From: Methylophaga sp.
Lineage (GTDB): Bacteria > Pseudomonadota > Gammaproteobacteria > Nitrosococcales > Methylophagaceae
Assembly (NCBI GenBank): GCA_026988435.1
Contig: JALSLH010000083.1
Location: 62,001 to 126,000, forward strand
Direction: 5' to 3'
DNA length: 64,000 nucleotides
The notes below the pieces were generated by a model. That model was given only the letters and a program-made list of their open reading frames with translations. It made no database searches and was not told the origin of the DNA. This document shows, one piece after another, positions 8,525 to 17,067 of this stretch. Numbering within the stretch: the first letter of the stretch is position 1; every line of letters starts with the position of its first letter. A program made the translations under genes and the position numbers.

Positions 8525-10390
8525 ATGAAAAAAATTATTATTTATTTGATGTTTGCTGTGAGCTTATATAGTCAGGCAATCAATGCCAATAGCCAACAAC
8601 TTTTGCAATTAATCGATTATTTAGGTGTCGACTATGCTGGGGCTGTGGAACAAGGTCGAGTTATAAACGAAGCAGAATATAAAGAAATGCTTGATTTTTC
8701 TGCGGGCATTCATCAACAACTTGTAGCATTACCAGAGAATGACGTTAAAGATGAATTGTTGGTGCTAGCTGAAAAATTGTCGCAATGGGTAAGGGATAAA
8801 AGGCCTGCACAACAGATCAAATCACTTACTGATACACTTCACAGCACGGTTATCAGTGCTTATAACATCACGGTCACACCTTACACACAACCAGAGTTAA
8901 AGCAGGCGGCATTATTGTATAAGCAACATTGTGCTTCATGTCATGGTGTGACGGGAGAGGGTAATGGTTCTGAAGCTTTAGGGATGGATCCTCCACCAAT
9001 AAATTTTCATGATATTAACCGCTACCAACAACGTACCTTATATGGATTATTCAGTACCATTACCCAAGGTGTAGCGGGAACAGGTATGACAGCTTTTGCT
9101 GAATTAACTGATAAACAACGTTGGTCATTGGCTTTTTATGTGGGAAGTTTAGCTGAAAAAAATGATATAAAACCTGATGGTGTTAATAATCATCCTCTTG
9201 CTGATATGACCATGCTGACAACAATAACACCTTCTCAAGCTAAGGCTCAATATGGGGAGCAAGGTGAGCGGATAATGACCTATTTACGCTCACATCCAGA
9301 TGCACTTTTTACTGATAAAACATCACCAATCGAATTTACCAAACAAAAGTTGCGAGATTCTTTTTCGGCTTATCAAAAGCAAGAAAATGATTTGTCTTAT
9401 CAGTTAGCAGTATCAGCCTATCTTGATGGTTATGAACTGATTGAGCAAAATATTGGTGCGATGGATAAACAATTAATGTTTGATATTGAAGCAGCGATGA
9501 CGGATTTACGTAATAAGATCCGTTTAACGGTATCAATTGATTCGGTTGATAATCAGATCACGACGATCAATAAAAAACTGGATGTGGCCGCAGCACTATT
9601 AACAAGTAAAAGCTTATCAAAAGAGGCGACATTTGCGGGTGCTTTTTTCATTCTATTGCGTGAAGGTTTGGAAGCAATATTAATTATTGCCGCCCTAGTT
9701 GCTTTTTTAGTGAAAACAAAACGCCCTGATGGTTTACGTTACATACATTTTGGCTGGGTGAGTGCACTCCTTGTCGGTATTTTAACGTGGTGGGCATCTG
9801 TGTCATTATTTAACATTTCAGGCGCATCACGTGAAATAACAGAAGGCATCGCCGCGATCGTTGCGACTGTCGTTTTACTGTATGTGGGGTTTTGGATGCA
9901 TGATAAAACGAGTGCAGCGAAATGGAAAAGTTTTATTGATGATAATATGCATAAGGCGTTATCTTCAGGTACGTTATGGACATTGTCAGGTTTGTCGTTT
10001 ATTGCAGTTTATCGTGAAGCATTTGAAACTATCTTATTTTATCAAGCATTATGGGTGCAAACAGGCAGCACGGGCCAGAGTATGGTGTTGAGTGGATTTA
10101 TCACTGCCGCTGCTGTGCTTGTGGTTGTTGGCTGGTTAATTCTGCGATATAGCGTACGTTTACCATTACGACAGTTTTTTGGTGTAACAGGGTGGTTGAT
10201 GTTTATTTTAGCAATTATTTTTGCAGGAAAAGGCATCGCCGCATTACAAGAGGCAGGCGTATTGATGTCTAACCCCGTCAACTTTTTCCGAGTCGATTTA
10301 TTAGGGATCTATCCTAATTTACAAGGGTTATCGGCGCAACTCGTTTTAATTGTACTGGCACTATTTTTATTGAGGAAGAAGTCAAATTAG
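8525..10390 (+). CDS. FTR1-family iron permease with N-terminal cytochrome c domain
   Basis: 621 residues from ATG 8525, chosen over the track TTG start (which overlaps the Fur-like box) because it yields a clean signal peptide MKKIIIYLMFAVSLYSQAINA. The periplasmic N-terminal half has one haem c motif CASCH near residue 136 with a downstream Met-containing region (GMTAFAELTDKQRW). The C-terminal half is an FTR1 permease with seven or so helices and the two iron-binding REXXE-type motifs REGLE (about residue 379) and REAFE (about 497). Fusions of cytochrome c to FTR1 are known in proteobacteria; the haem domain is thought to provide Fe(II)/Fe(III) redox at the entry to the channel. It would import iron across the inner membrane. 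No EfeO/EfeB partner follows, and the Fur-like box supports iron control. Confidence 0.82.
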   Translation: MKKIIIYLMFAVSLYSQAINANSQQLLQLIDYLGVDYAGAVEQGRVINEAEYKEMLDFSAGIHQQLVALPENDVKDELLVLAEKLSQWVRDKRPAQQIKSLTDTLHSTVISAYNITVTPYTQPELKQAALLYKQHCASCHGVTGEGNGSEALGMDPPPINFHDINRYQQRTLYGLFSTITQGVAGTGMTAFAELTDKQRWSLAFYVGSLAEKNDIKPDGVNNHPLADMTMLTTITPSQAKAQYGEQGERIMTYLRSHPDALFTDKTSPIEFTKQKLRDSFSAYQKQENDLSYQLAVSAYLDGYELIEQNIGAMDKQLMFDIEAAMTDLRNKIRLTVSIDSVDNQITTINKKLDVAAALLTSKSLSKEATFAGAFFILLREGLEAILIIAALVAFLVKTKRPDGLRYIHFGWVSALLVGILTWWASVSLFNISGASREITEGIAAIVATVVLLYVGFWMHDKTSAAKWKSFIDDNMHKALSSGTLWTLSGLSFIAVYREAFETILFYQALWVQTGSTGQSMVLSGFITAAAVLVVVGWLILRYSVRLPLRQFFGVTGWLMFILAIIFAGKGIAALQEAGVLMSNPVNFFRVDLLGIYPNLQGLSAQLVLIVLALFLLRKKSN

Positions 10391-10474
10391 GTTTTGTTAC
10401 TGGATTTACTATGACCTGATTTACTCACGGGTATGTGTCTTCTAACATTTCGATTAATAATCTAAAAAGGTTTC

Positions 10475-10491
10475 TTTAAGGTAACCTTAAT
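10475..10491 (+). promoter_or_regulatory. PmrA-box-like direct repeat upstream of eptA
   Basis: TTTAAGgtaacCTTAAT is an exact match to the published PmrA box YTTAAK-N5-YTTAAK. The same bases also form a perfect 7-1-7 palindrome (TTAAGGT-A-ACCTTAA, 10476-10490). A GATAAT candidate -10 begins 9 bases downstream at 10500. eptA (pmrC) is the classic PmrA target in enterics, so location supports function; the cognate regulator in this organism is not identified. Confidence 0.6.
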
Positions 10492-10543
10492 ATTCACATG
10501 ATAATCTGGTCTTTTAACTAAACCTTGGAAAGTAAGCACTCAA

Positions 10544-12139
10544 ATGAAGAAAATAAGTCCATCAACACTGATCATCATCACCGCTATTTTCTTTGTTATT
10601 TTTAACAATATAGCTTTTTTCCAAGAAGTGCTGACCCATTACCCATTGACAGGCATAACGACCACCTTATTTATCGTATCGCTGGCCGTCGTTTTCAGTT
10701 GTGTAAATATTATTATCCTAGCATTATTATGCTATCGATATACTATTAAACCGGTATTAATTACGTTGTTATTACTTTCAGCAGCGTGTGCATATTTTAT
10801 GGATAGTTATCATGTAATTATTGATGATGTGATGATTGATAATATCCTAAAAACAGATACTGCTGAAGCCTTTGATTTGCTCAGTATTAAACAGTTTTTA
10901 TATGTATTGTTTTTAGGGGTATTACCTGCAATATGGGTTTATAGAGTTCCGATTTCTCATCCACCACTAAAAAAGGCCATTTTATCTAAAACGCTATTAA
11001 TCGGTGCGTTATTGCTTATTGCTGTTATCACTATTCTGTCGTTAGGTGGCTTTTATGCTTCATTTTTCCGCGAACACAAAGCACTTAGAAATTATGCTAA
11101 TCCTTCTTATTACATTTATTCTGTGGGAAAATATCTATCGGAACAATTCGGTGGTGAGACTCAAATATTTACACCTATTGGTTTAGATGCTCAAATTAGA
11201 TCTGCAGACCCTGATAGGGAATTAATTATTTTTATAGTGGGCGAAACAGCACGTGCGGATCATTTTTCACTCAATGGTTATGATAAAAAAACCAATCCCA
11301 GATTAGAAAAGGAAAATATTATCAATTTTGATAATGTGTGGTCGTGTGGTACATCAACAGCCATATCTGTGCCGTGCATTTTTTCACTTGATGGTCGGGC
11401 AGACTATAGTCGTAACAAGGCTCGAATGACTGGAAATTTATTAGATGTAGCTCAACATGTAGGGGCCAATGTGCTTTGGCTTGATAATAATTCCAGTTCT
11501 AAAGGGGTGGCCGACAGATCTAAATATCAAAGCTATAAAACGCCGGAGAATAATCCTATCTGTGACAGTGAATGTCGTGATGTAGGTATGCTCGCTCATC
11601 TACAAGCCTATATCGACAGCCATCCAACAGGTGATATTTTTATCATCTTGCACCAAATGGGAAATCATGGACCAGCCTATTACAAACGTTACCCTAAAGA
11701 ATTTGAGAAATTCACACCTGTCTGTCAGAGCAACCAACTGGAACAATGTAGTCGTGAAGAAATTAACAACGCTTATGATAATGCCATTTTATATACTGAT
11801 TTTTTCTTATCTGAAACAATTAAATTATTGAAAAGGAATAATAATGATTTCGAAGCGGCTTTATTGTATGTCAGTGACCACGGTGAATCGTTAGGGGAAA
11901 ATGGCTTATATTTACATGGACTGCCGTATATGCTTGCACCTGATTCACAAAAGCATGTTCCTATGTTGATGTGGTTTGGAGATAACTTTGATAGCAATGA
12001 AGTTGATCTTGATTTACTCAAGCAAAAAAGCAGTCAAAAATACACACATGATAATATTTTTCATACGATTTTAGGTTTATTAGAAATAAATAGTGAAATA
12101 TATGATCCTGCTTTAGATATTATTCCTCATCATGACTAA
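10544..12139 (+). CDS. eptA: Lipid A phosphoethanolamine transferase EptA/PmrC family
   Basis: 531 residues: five N-terminal transmembrane helices (to about residue 175, including the EptA/B N-terminal domain) and a periplasmic sulfatase-fold domain. The nucleophile region reads IVGETARADHFSLNGY with Thr at residue 235. The conserved Cys segment CGTSTAISVPCIFS and the metal ligands in SDHGESLGENGLYLHG are present. EptA transfers phosphoethanolamine from phosphatidylethanolamine to lipid A phosphates, lowering negative charge and sensitivity to cationic peptides such as polymyxin. This is a chromosomal housekeeping-type EptA; the same fold occurs in MCR proteins but nothing here indicates mobility. 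Its stop overlaps the PAP2 gene by 8 bases, and a PmrA-like box lies 53 bp upstream. Confidence 0.9.
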   Translation: MKKISPSTLIIITAIFFVIFNNIAFFQEVLTHYPLTGITTTLFIVSLAVVFSCVNIIILALLCYRYTIKPVLITLLLLSAACAYFMDSYHVIIDDVMIDNILKTDTAEAFDLLSIKQFLYVLFLGVLPAIWVYRVPISHPPLKKAILSKTLLIGALLLIAVITILSLGGFYASFFREHKALRNYANPSYYIYSVGKYLSEQFGGETQIFTPIGLDAQIRSADPDRELIIFIVGETARADHFSLNGYDKKTNPRLEKENIINFDNVWSCGTSTAISVPCIFSLDGRADYSRNKARMTGNLLDVAQHVGANVLWLDNNSSSKGVADRSKYQSYKTPENNPICDSECRDVGMLAHLQAYIDSHPTGDIFIILHQMGNHGPAYYKRYPKEFEKFTPVCQSNQLEQCSREEINNAYDNAILYTDFFLSETIKLLKRNNNDFEAALLYVSDHGESLGENGLYLHGLPYMLAPDSQKHVPMLMWFGDNFDSNEVDLDLLKQKSSQKYTHDNIFHTILGLLEINSEIYDPALDIIPHHD

Positions 12140-12821
12140 ACAGATTATTTTTACGAGCATTGCCTTAATGGTAACAATCGTATTTTTTGAATTGACCAAT
12201 ATTGACCTATTACTACAAAATTATTTTTATGATATGCAGTTACATACGTGGTTAGTGAACGATGATAATGTATTACTAGATCTTATCTTCTATAGTGGAA
12301 TTAAAAAAATCTATATTGCATTTGCTCTAGCACTGCTGACTTCATTAGTATTTTTTTATAAAAGGCCTTTAATTCAACACTACAAACAAGGCATCATTAT
12401 TGTGCTTCTTTCCTTAATTATCGTTCCTTCAACAGTTAGTCTGCTGAAAGCAAGTACTAATGTTGCTTGTCCTAAACACTTAACGCTCTATGGCGGTGAT
12501 TATCCTTATGTTAGCGTCTTAGACGCCTATCCATCAGACTTTCACCAAGAAAAGAAGGTTAAGTGCTTTCCTGCTGGTCATGCAAGTGGTGGTTTTGCAT
12601 TAATGGCGCTTTTCTTTCTTTTCAAAAGCAAAAAGAATAAGCGTATTGCATTGGTGTCAGCTATCACTATAGGATGGGGAACAGGCAGTTATAAAATGCT
12701 GATTGGTGACCATTTCCTTAGTCATACCATTGTTACGATGGTAATCGCTTGGCTACTCATTTTATGTATCACTACTATTACTCATTTAGTTTTCAAAAGA
12801 ATTGGCAGAAACATAAAGTAG
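12132..12821 (+). CDS. PAP2-family membrane phosphatase (LpxE/LpxT-like)
   Basis: 229 residues with about six helices. PAP2 motifs are of the CP variant: KASTNVACPKHL (motif 1, Cys-Pro in place of Arg-Pro), CFPAGHASGGFAL (motif 2 with the catalytic His) and GDHFLSHTIVTMV (motif 3). It is translationally coupled to eptA (8-base overlap). In many Gram-negatives a PAP2 enzyme next to eptA acts on lipid A or undecaprenyl phosphates, either removing a phosphate before phosphoethanolamine addition or recycling lipid carrier. The family is firm; lipid substrate is inferred from the neighbour only. Confidence 0.8.
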   Translation: MTKQIIFTSIALMVTIVFFELTNIDLLLQNYFYDMQLHTWLVNDDNVLLDLIFYSGIKKIYIAFALALLTSLVFFYKRPLIQHYKQGIIIVLLSLIIVPSTVSLLKASTNVACPKHLTLYGGDYPYVSVLDAYPSDFHQEKKVKCFPAGHASGGFALMALFFLFKSKKNKRIALVSAITIGWGTGSYKMLIGDHFLSHTIVTMVIAWLLILCITTITHLVFKRIGRNIK

Positions 12822-12957
12822 AACAGTATATCTGCGTAATCATTTAATCTGCAGTTTTCAGAGAACACCAGAGCTACGTTGCTATGCTTGATAAGGACTA
12901 ATCACAACCTTTAGGTTCCCTATTTTTACCCTGGAAACTCCGCACATTGAATGGTCA

Positions 12958-14196
12958 TTAGTATGTTCCTGCGGAACGTGCATGATGACGAGGTAGTTTT
13001 CTTGATTGCAATGCCGCAGCAGCGACAAATAAAGAAGAAGCGATGAGGCAACCTATCAAATTGTATTGCTGATATATCAAACCTGATAATATTGTACCTG
13101 TTAATCGTCCAGCCGCATTTGCCATATAATAAAAACCGACATTCATCGCCACCTCGTTATGGTCTGACCATTCAACGATAAGATAGGAATGCACCGCTGA
13201 ATTTAGTGCAAACACAACTGCAAATAGCCCGAGACCAATGATTATTACATAAGTAGGAGCGATTTGATTATAGAGAGCTAGCGCCATGCTTGCAGGTAAC
13301 AGCATTAGAATCAGGGCGAGTTGTTGCGTTGTTTTACCATCAGGGGAATGGCCCTGCTTTTTATTTTTAAGTAAACGGGGAGTCAATGCTTGAAGCACCC
13401 CATAAGCAATGATCCACACGGCAAAAAAACCACCTGTTTGTTCAAAATTCCAGCCTAGAGTAGTGGTTAAATAAACAGGTAAGCCGATGACAAACCAGAC
13501 ATCACGAGAACAAAACAAAAAGGCTCGAGCAGCAGATAACCAATTTATGGCAGCCTTGTTTGAGAGTAACTGTGAAAATTTAGGCTTAGATTTAGTTGTA
13601 CCTAAATCGCGTGGTAATAACCACCATGTAACAAGGAGAATAATAAATAAAGAGCCTGCAAGTACAAGTAATGCACCTCTAAAACCATAAATTGCAAGCA
13701 GCAGCCCGCCTAAGAAAAACCCAACTCCTTTAAGGGTGTTTTTAGATCCCGTTAAAATAGCGATCCACTTAAATAATTGCTTTGATGCCGCTCGTTTGCT
13801 TGTTGTTGAAGGAATAAATAACTTAACGCTAGCTTTAGCACTCATTTTGTTAAGATCTTTTGCTATTCCTGATAATGCCTGTGCAACCATGACATAGACA
13901 ATAGTGAGATATTCTGTAGGTACGGTGAGCATTAATAAAGCAAAGACTTGTAATAACATACCTAGATGCATAGTGGTATTGAGACCAAATCGAGCACCCA
14001 ACCAGCCGCCGACCAAGTTCGTTACAATGCCAAAAAACTCATAAAACAAAAATAAACTGGCAATGGCTAGCGGTGTGTAACCGAGTTGGTGAAAGTACAA
14101 CACTACCAACATACGAATGGCACCATCAGTTAGAGTAAATCCCCAATAAGCTGCTGTAATAACTGCATAATGTCGTAGGCTGTTGACTCGATTCAT
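12958..14196 (-). CDS. arsJ: ArsJ, organoarsenical (1-arseno-3-phosphoglycerate) efflux MFS transporter
   Basis: 412 residues with about twelve hydrophobic segments in MFS arrangement. The N terminus (YAVITAAYWGFTLTDGAIRM, GWLGARFGLNTTM) is characteristic of the ArsJ group. It starts 2 bases after the stop of a GAPDH gene, and an ArsR regulator precedes both. In the described pathway (Pseudomonas aeruginosa), GAPDH joins arsenate to glyceraldehyde 3-phosphate making unstable 1-arseno-3-phosphoglycerate, which ArsJ extrudes, after which it hydrolyses outside to release arsenate. The three-gene context makes this specific MFS assignment strong. No arsB, arsC or acr3 gene is present, so arsenate is handled without reduction at this locus. 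Confidence 0.9.
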   Translation of the reverse strand: MNRVNSLRHYAVITAAYWGFTLTDGAIRMLVVLYFHQLGYTPLAIASLFLFYEFFGIVTNLVGGWLGARFGLNTTMHLGMLLQVFALLMLTVPTEYLTIVYVMVAQALSGIAKDLNKMSAKASVKLFIPSTTSKRAASKQLFKWIAILTGSKNTLKGVGFFLGGLLLAIYGFRGALLVLAGSLFIILLVTWWLLPRDLGTTKSKPKFSQLLSNKAAINWLSAARAFLFCSRDVWFVIGLPVYLTTTLGWNFEQTGGFFAVWIIAYGVLQALTPRLLKNKKQGHSPDGKTTQQLALILMLLPASMALALYNQIAPTYVIIIGLGLFAVVFALNSAVHSYLIVEWSDHNEVAMNVGFYYMANAAGRLTGTILSGLIYQQYNLIGCLIASSLFVAAAALQSRKLPRHHARSAGTY

Positions 14197-14198
14197 AA

Positions 14199-15212
14199 TT
14201 AGAGTGATCGAGCCATCATCGTAGCAAGATCGATCATACGGTTAACATAGCCCCATTCATTGTCATACCAAGCGAGTACTTTTACTTGTGTATTATTAAT
14301 GACCATTGTTGAAGGTGCATCAATAATCCCTGAACGTGGATCATTGGTATAATCGATAGACACTAAAGGCCGTGTCTCATAACCAAGAATATCTTTTAAC
14401 GATAATTCGGATGCAGCTCTAAATAAGGCATTTACTTCTTCTACATTTGTTTCTCTATTCGATTCAAAGACAAAGTCAGTAAGCGAACCGTTTAATAATG
14501 GGACGCGTACAGCCAGTCCATTTAATTTACCCTCCAACTCAGGGAATATTTTGGTGATAGCCTTGGCGGAACCTGTTGTGGTTGGAATTAAAGACTGACC
14601 ACAGGCACGGGCACGGCGTAAATCCTTGTGTCCCTTATCGACAATGGTTTGGGTATTCGTGATGTTATGAATAGTGGTCATCGAACCATGTTTTATGCCC
14701 AAAGTCTCATGCATGACTTTAACTATTGGAGCAAGACAGTTTGTTGTGCATGAAGCGGCAGTCACAATGTGATGTTTAGTTGGGTCATAAAGACTATGAT
14801 TAACACCGTAAACGAGGTTAAGAGCAGGATCAGGGCATGGTGCTGACACTAAGATCTTCTGAATACCTTGGTCAAAATACGGCTGAAGCTGTTCTGATGT
14901 TTTAAATTTGCCAGAGCACTCCAGTAAAATATCAATGCCATACTGTGACCAATTTACTTCAGCTGGTGAATCGTACTGGCTAAAACTGATAACGTTATCA
15001 TCAATCTTTATCTGTGAACCTGTGCATGAAACAGCTTTATCTTCACCCCAACGACCATGTACAGAATCAAATTGCAGTAAATGTGCATGGCATTCTGCAT
15101 TACCGTTGATTTCATTAATATGTACAAACTCAATTTCATCACTGTTCCAACCAGCCTGCAAAGCCAGTTTTCCCATACGGCCAAAACCATTAATACCTAC
15201 ACGTATTGTCAT
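14199..15212 (-). CDS. gapdh: ArsJ-associated glyceraldehyde-3-phosphate dehydrogenase
   Basis: 337 residues, normal GAPDH length. Rossmann motif [10 protein letters not shown] at residues 6-15, catalytic Cys155 in [11 protein letters not shown], and [11 protein letters not shown] and [20 protein letters not shown] in the catalytic domain. It lies between arsR and arsJ in a tight leftward operon (15 bp from arsR, 2 bp from arsJ), the context that distinguishes arsenate-detoxifying GAPDH from the glycolytic enzyme. Role: oxidative addition of arsenate to glyceraldehyde 3-phosphate. Biochemically it probably also accepts phosphate; the dedicated role is inferred from context. A ribosome site is visible upstream (AGGAAT on the minus strand). 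Confidence 0.88.
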   Translation of the reverse strand: MTIRVGINGFGRMGKLALQAGWNSDEIEFVHINEINGNAECHAHLLQFDSVHGRWGEDKAVSCTGSQIKIDDNVISFSQYDSPAEVNWSQYGIDILLECSGKFKTSEQLQPYFDQGIQKILVSAPCPDPALNLVYGVNHSLYDPTKHHIVTAASCTTNCLAPIVKVMHETLGIKHGSMTTIHNITNTQTIVDKGHKDLRRARACGQSLIPTTTGSAKAITKIFPELEGKLNGLAVRVPLLNGSLTDFVFESNRETNVEEVNALFRAASELSLKDILGYETRPLVSIDYTNDPRSGIIDAPSTMVINNTQVKVLAWYDNEWGYVNRMIDLATMMARSL

Positions 15213-15227
15213 TTTATATTCCTAGTT

Positions 15228-15578
15228 CTAACAGCACACTTGATTCGGTCTGTCTTTCATGGTGATGAGGGCAATGCGATCTTCTTTATATGGTGAAGTA
15301 TCAGCAATGCCGGCAGTTGTTATTTGAACTGCATCGTTAATCCACGCAGGAATGTCATCGTTGATGCGGTAATAAATCCACAAACCTTGGCGGCGAGATA
15401 ACAATAAGCCTGCTTCTTTGAGTTGAGCAAGGTGGCGAGAGATGACAGGTTGTGCTAATTCTAATGAATGAGTTAACTCACAAACACAGAGCTCATCGAC
15501 CTGTTTAATTAAGATGAGTGCTCTCAATCTCATTGGATGTGATAAAACAGAGTAAAAATCATCAGCTTGTAAGTTCAT
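15228..15578 (-). CDS. arsR: ArsR-family As(III)-responsive repressor
   Basis: 116 residues with a winged-helix fold. The metalloid-binding signature ELCVCEL places Cys31 and Cys33 at the start of the DNA-recognition helix region, as in the classic ArsR of E. coli, followed by LAQPVISRHLAQLKEAGLL (recognition helix). The C terminus ends in a further Cys pair (NQVCC), possible extra As(III) ligands. First gene of the arsR-gapdh-arsJ operon; it should repress its own promoter through the long palindrome at 15600-15631 and release on As(III). The sensing of As(III) while the pathway consumes As(V) implies some arsenate reduction elsewhere in the cell. Confidence 0.9.
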   Translation of the reverse strand: MNLQADDFYSVLSHPMRLRALILIKQVDELCVCELTHSLELAQPVISRHLAQLKEAGLLLSRRQGLWIYYRINDDIPAWINDAVQITTAGIADTSPYKEDRIALITMKDRPNQVCC

Positions 15579-15599
15579 ATGTTACGGCTATAAATTAAT

Positions 15600-15631
15600 A
15601 ATTGATATATAGTAATTCATATATATCAATT
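15600..15631 (-). promoter_or_regulatory. ArsR operator: perfect 12-bp inverted repeat
   Basis: Arms AATTGATATATA and TATATATCAATT are exact reverse complements around an 8-base spacer, 21 bp upstream of the arsR start. Reading leftward, TTGTGC-N17-TACTAT is a possible promoter overlapping the palindrome, so binding would block transcription. Confidence 0.75.
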
Positions 15632-15824
15632 GCACAATATAGTCTGGCTTATTGTAATCATATCTATGTCCGCCTATTTTGGGACTAAGAATTAACTGAT
15701 ATTATTTTTAGCGACCTTGAGATATTGGTGCTTGATAGATATTTAAGTTTGCTTGCGATTGACGAGTAAAAATTATAGCAATAGATTAAGTGAAATGACG
15801 CGTCATGATTTATGATGGCTGAAA

Positions 15825-15852
15825 CAAAAAAGCCTCTGAAAATCAGAGGCTT
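15825..15852 (-). terminator. Rho-independent terminator of tRNA-Ser
   Basis: On the minus strand AAGCCTCTGA-TTT-TCAGAGGCTT is followed by a run of T, 13 bases after the 3' end of the tRNA. Confidence 0.8.
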
Positions 15853-15864
15853 AATTGATTGTGA

Positions 15865-15954
15865 TGGCGGAGAGTCAGGGATTCGAACCCTGGGTAGGGA
15901 TAAACCTACGCTGGTTTTCAAGACCAGTACATTCGGCCGCTCTGTCAACTCTCC
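15865..15954 (-). tRNA. tRNA-Ser (anticodon UGA)
   Basis: 90 nt including encoded CCA. The minus strand begins GGAGAGTTGACAGAG, with the acceptor stem closing as CTCTCC(G)CCA. It has the anticodon arm CTGGTCTTGAAAACCAG (loop CTTGAAA, anticodon TGA), a long class II variable arm and the T-loop GGTTCGAATCC. The long variable arm identifies tRNA-Ser. The track ORF 15685-15948 on this strand is a spurious reading of the tRNA. Confidence 0.93.
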
Positions 15955-16059
15955 AAGACGCGAAATAATACGCGAATCGTGCTAACAAAACAAGCTGTTG
16001 TGATAGATATATTTTATTAAGCTTGCACTTTTGGACGGAGAGGGTACGATCTTAAGGTT

Positions 16060-17067
16060 ATGTCAGAAAATAAATCCCAATTAATTGACCGTTTTGGTCG
16101 AAAGGTCACCTATGTTCGTATGTCGATTACAGATCGGTGCGATTTTCGTTGCGTGTATTGCATGGACGAAGAAATGACATTTTTGCCACGAGAACAAGTG
16201 CTTACATTGGAAGAAGTTATTTTCTTAATGCGCGCTTTTTGTGAATTAGGGGTGGAGAAGGTTCGTATTACTGGTGGTGAACCGCTTGTAAGACGCAATG
16301 TTGATTGGTTGATGGCTGAAATTGGTAAACTTAAGAAAACAACAGCACTGAAAGAATTAACGCTCACAACAAATGGGTCTCAATTACGGAAATATGCCAC
16401 GCATTTAGTTGAAGCTGGGGTTGATCGTATTAATATAAGCCTTGATTCGTTGAGAAAAGAGCGATTTAAGGCGTTAACACGAACAGGGGATTTGGATACG
16501 GTTCTAGATGGTATAGATGCAGCTAAACAGGCAGGTTTTAAGCGCATTAAACTTAATGCGGTTATTTTGAAGGGCCGCAACGATGACGAAGTTGTTGACC
16601 TTGCAGCTTTTGCTATAGAGAATGACCTTGATATCTCATATATTGAAGAAATGCCACTCGGCCATGTTACACATAAGCGTGAAGAAAGCTTTTGCTCTAG
16701 CGATGAAATATTGGACACATTGCAAGCTGTTTTTCAATTACAGCAAAGTGCTAGCAAAACAGGAGGGCCTTCTCGCTATTACCAAGTTGCGGGCACGCAA
16801 AGTAAAATAGGTTTTATTTCGCCACATAGCCATAATTTCTGTGAGAGCTGCAATCGTGTTCGAGTGACAACAGAAGGGCGCTTGTTGCTATGTTTAGGTC
16901 AGGAACATTCTGTTGATCTTCGTGGTATTATTCGCCGCTATCCGGGTGATGTTGAACGATTAAAAGAGGCGATTATTAAGTCGATGGATATTAAACCTGA
17001 AGGCCATGATTTTAATATTGCTGAGCAGCCAATTATATTTAGGCATATGAATGTCACTGGCGGCTGA
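16060..17067 (+). CDS. moaA: GTP 3',8-cyclase MoaA (molybdopterin biosynthesis)
   Basis: 335 residues. Radical-SAM cluster Cys27-x3-Cys31-x2-Cys34 (DRCDFRCVYC), TGGEPLVRR, and the second C-terminal Fe-S site (FCESCNRVRVTTEGRLLLC). It ends in the functionally important double Gly (VTGG). Catalyses the first step of molybdenum cofactor synthesis, GTP to 3',8-cyclo-7,8-dihydro-GTP. The stop overlaps the start of fdhD by 17 bases, coupling cofactor synthesis to formate dehydrogenase activation; the remaining moa/moe genes must lie elsewhere. Confidence 0.94.
   Translation: MSENKSQLIDRFGRKVTYVRMSITDRCDFRCVYCMDEEMTFLPREQVLTLEEVIFLMRAFCELGVEKVRITGGEPLVRRNVDWLMAEIGKLKKTTALKELTLTTNGSQLRKYATHLVEAGVDRINISLDSLRKERFKALTRTGDLDTVLDGIDAAKQAGFKRIKLNAVILKGRNDDEVVDLAAFAIENDLDISYIEEMPLGHVTHKREESFCSSDEILDTLQAVFQLQQSASKTGGPSRYYQVAGTQSKIGFISPHSHNFCESCNRVRVTTEGRLLLCLGQEHSVDLRGIIRRYPGDVERLKEAIIKSMDIKPEGHDFNIAEQPIIFRHMNVTGG

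Noticed and set aside
15685-15948. 87-residue minus-strand ORF
   Set aside because: It reads through the tRNA-Ser and its terminator; low-complexity shadow frame.
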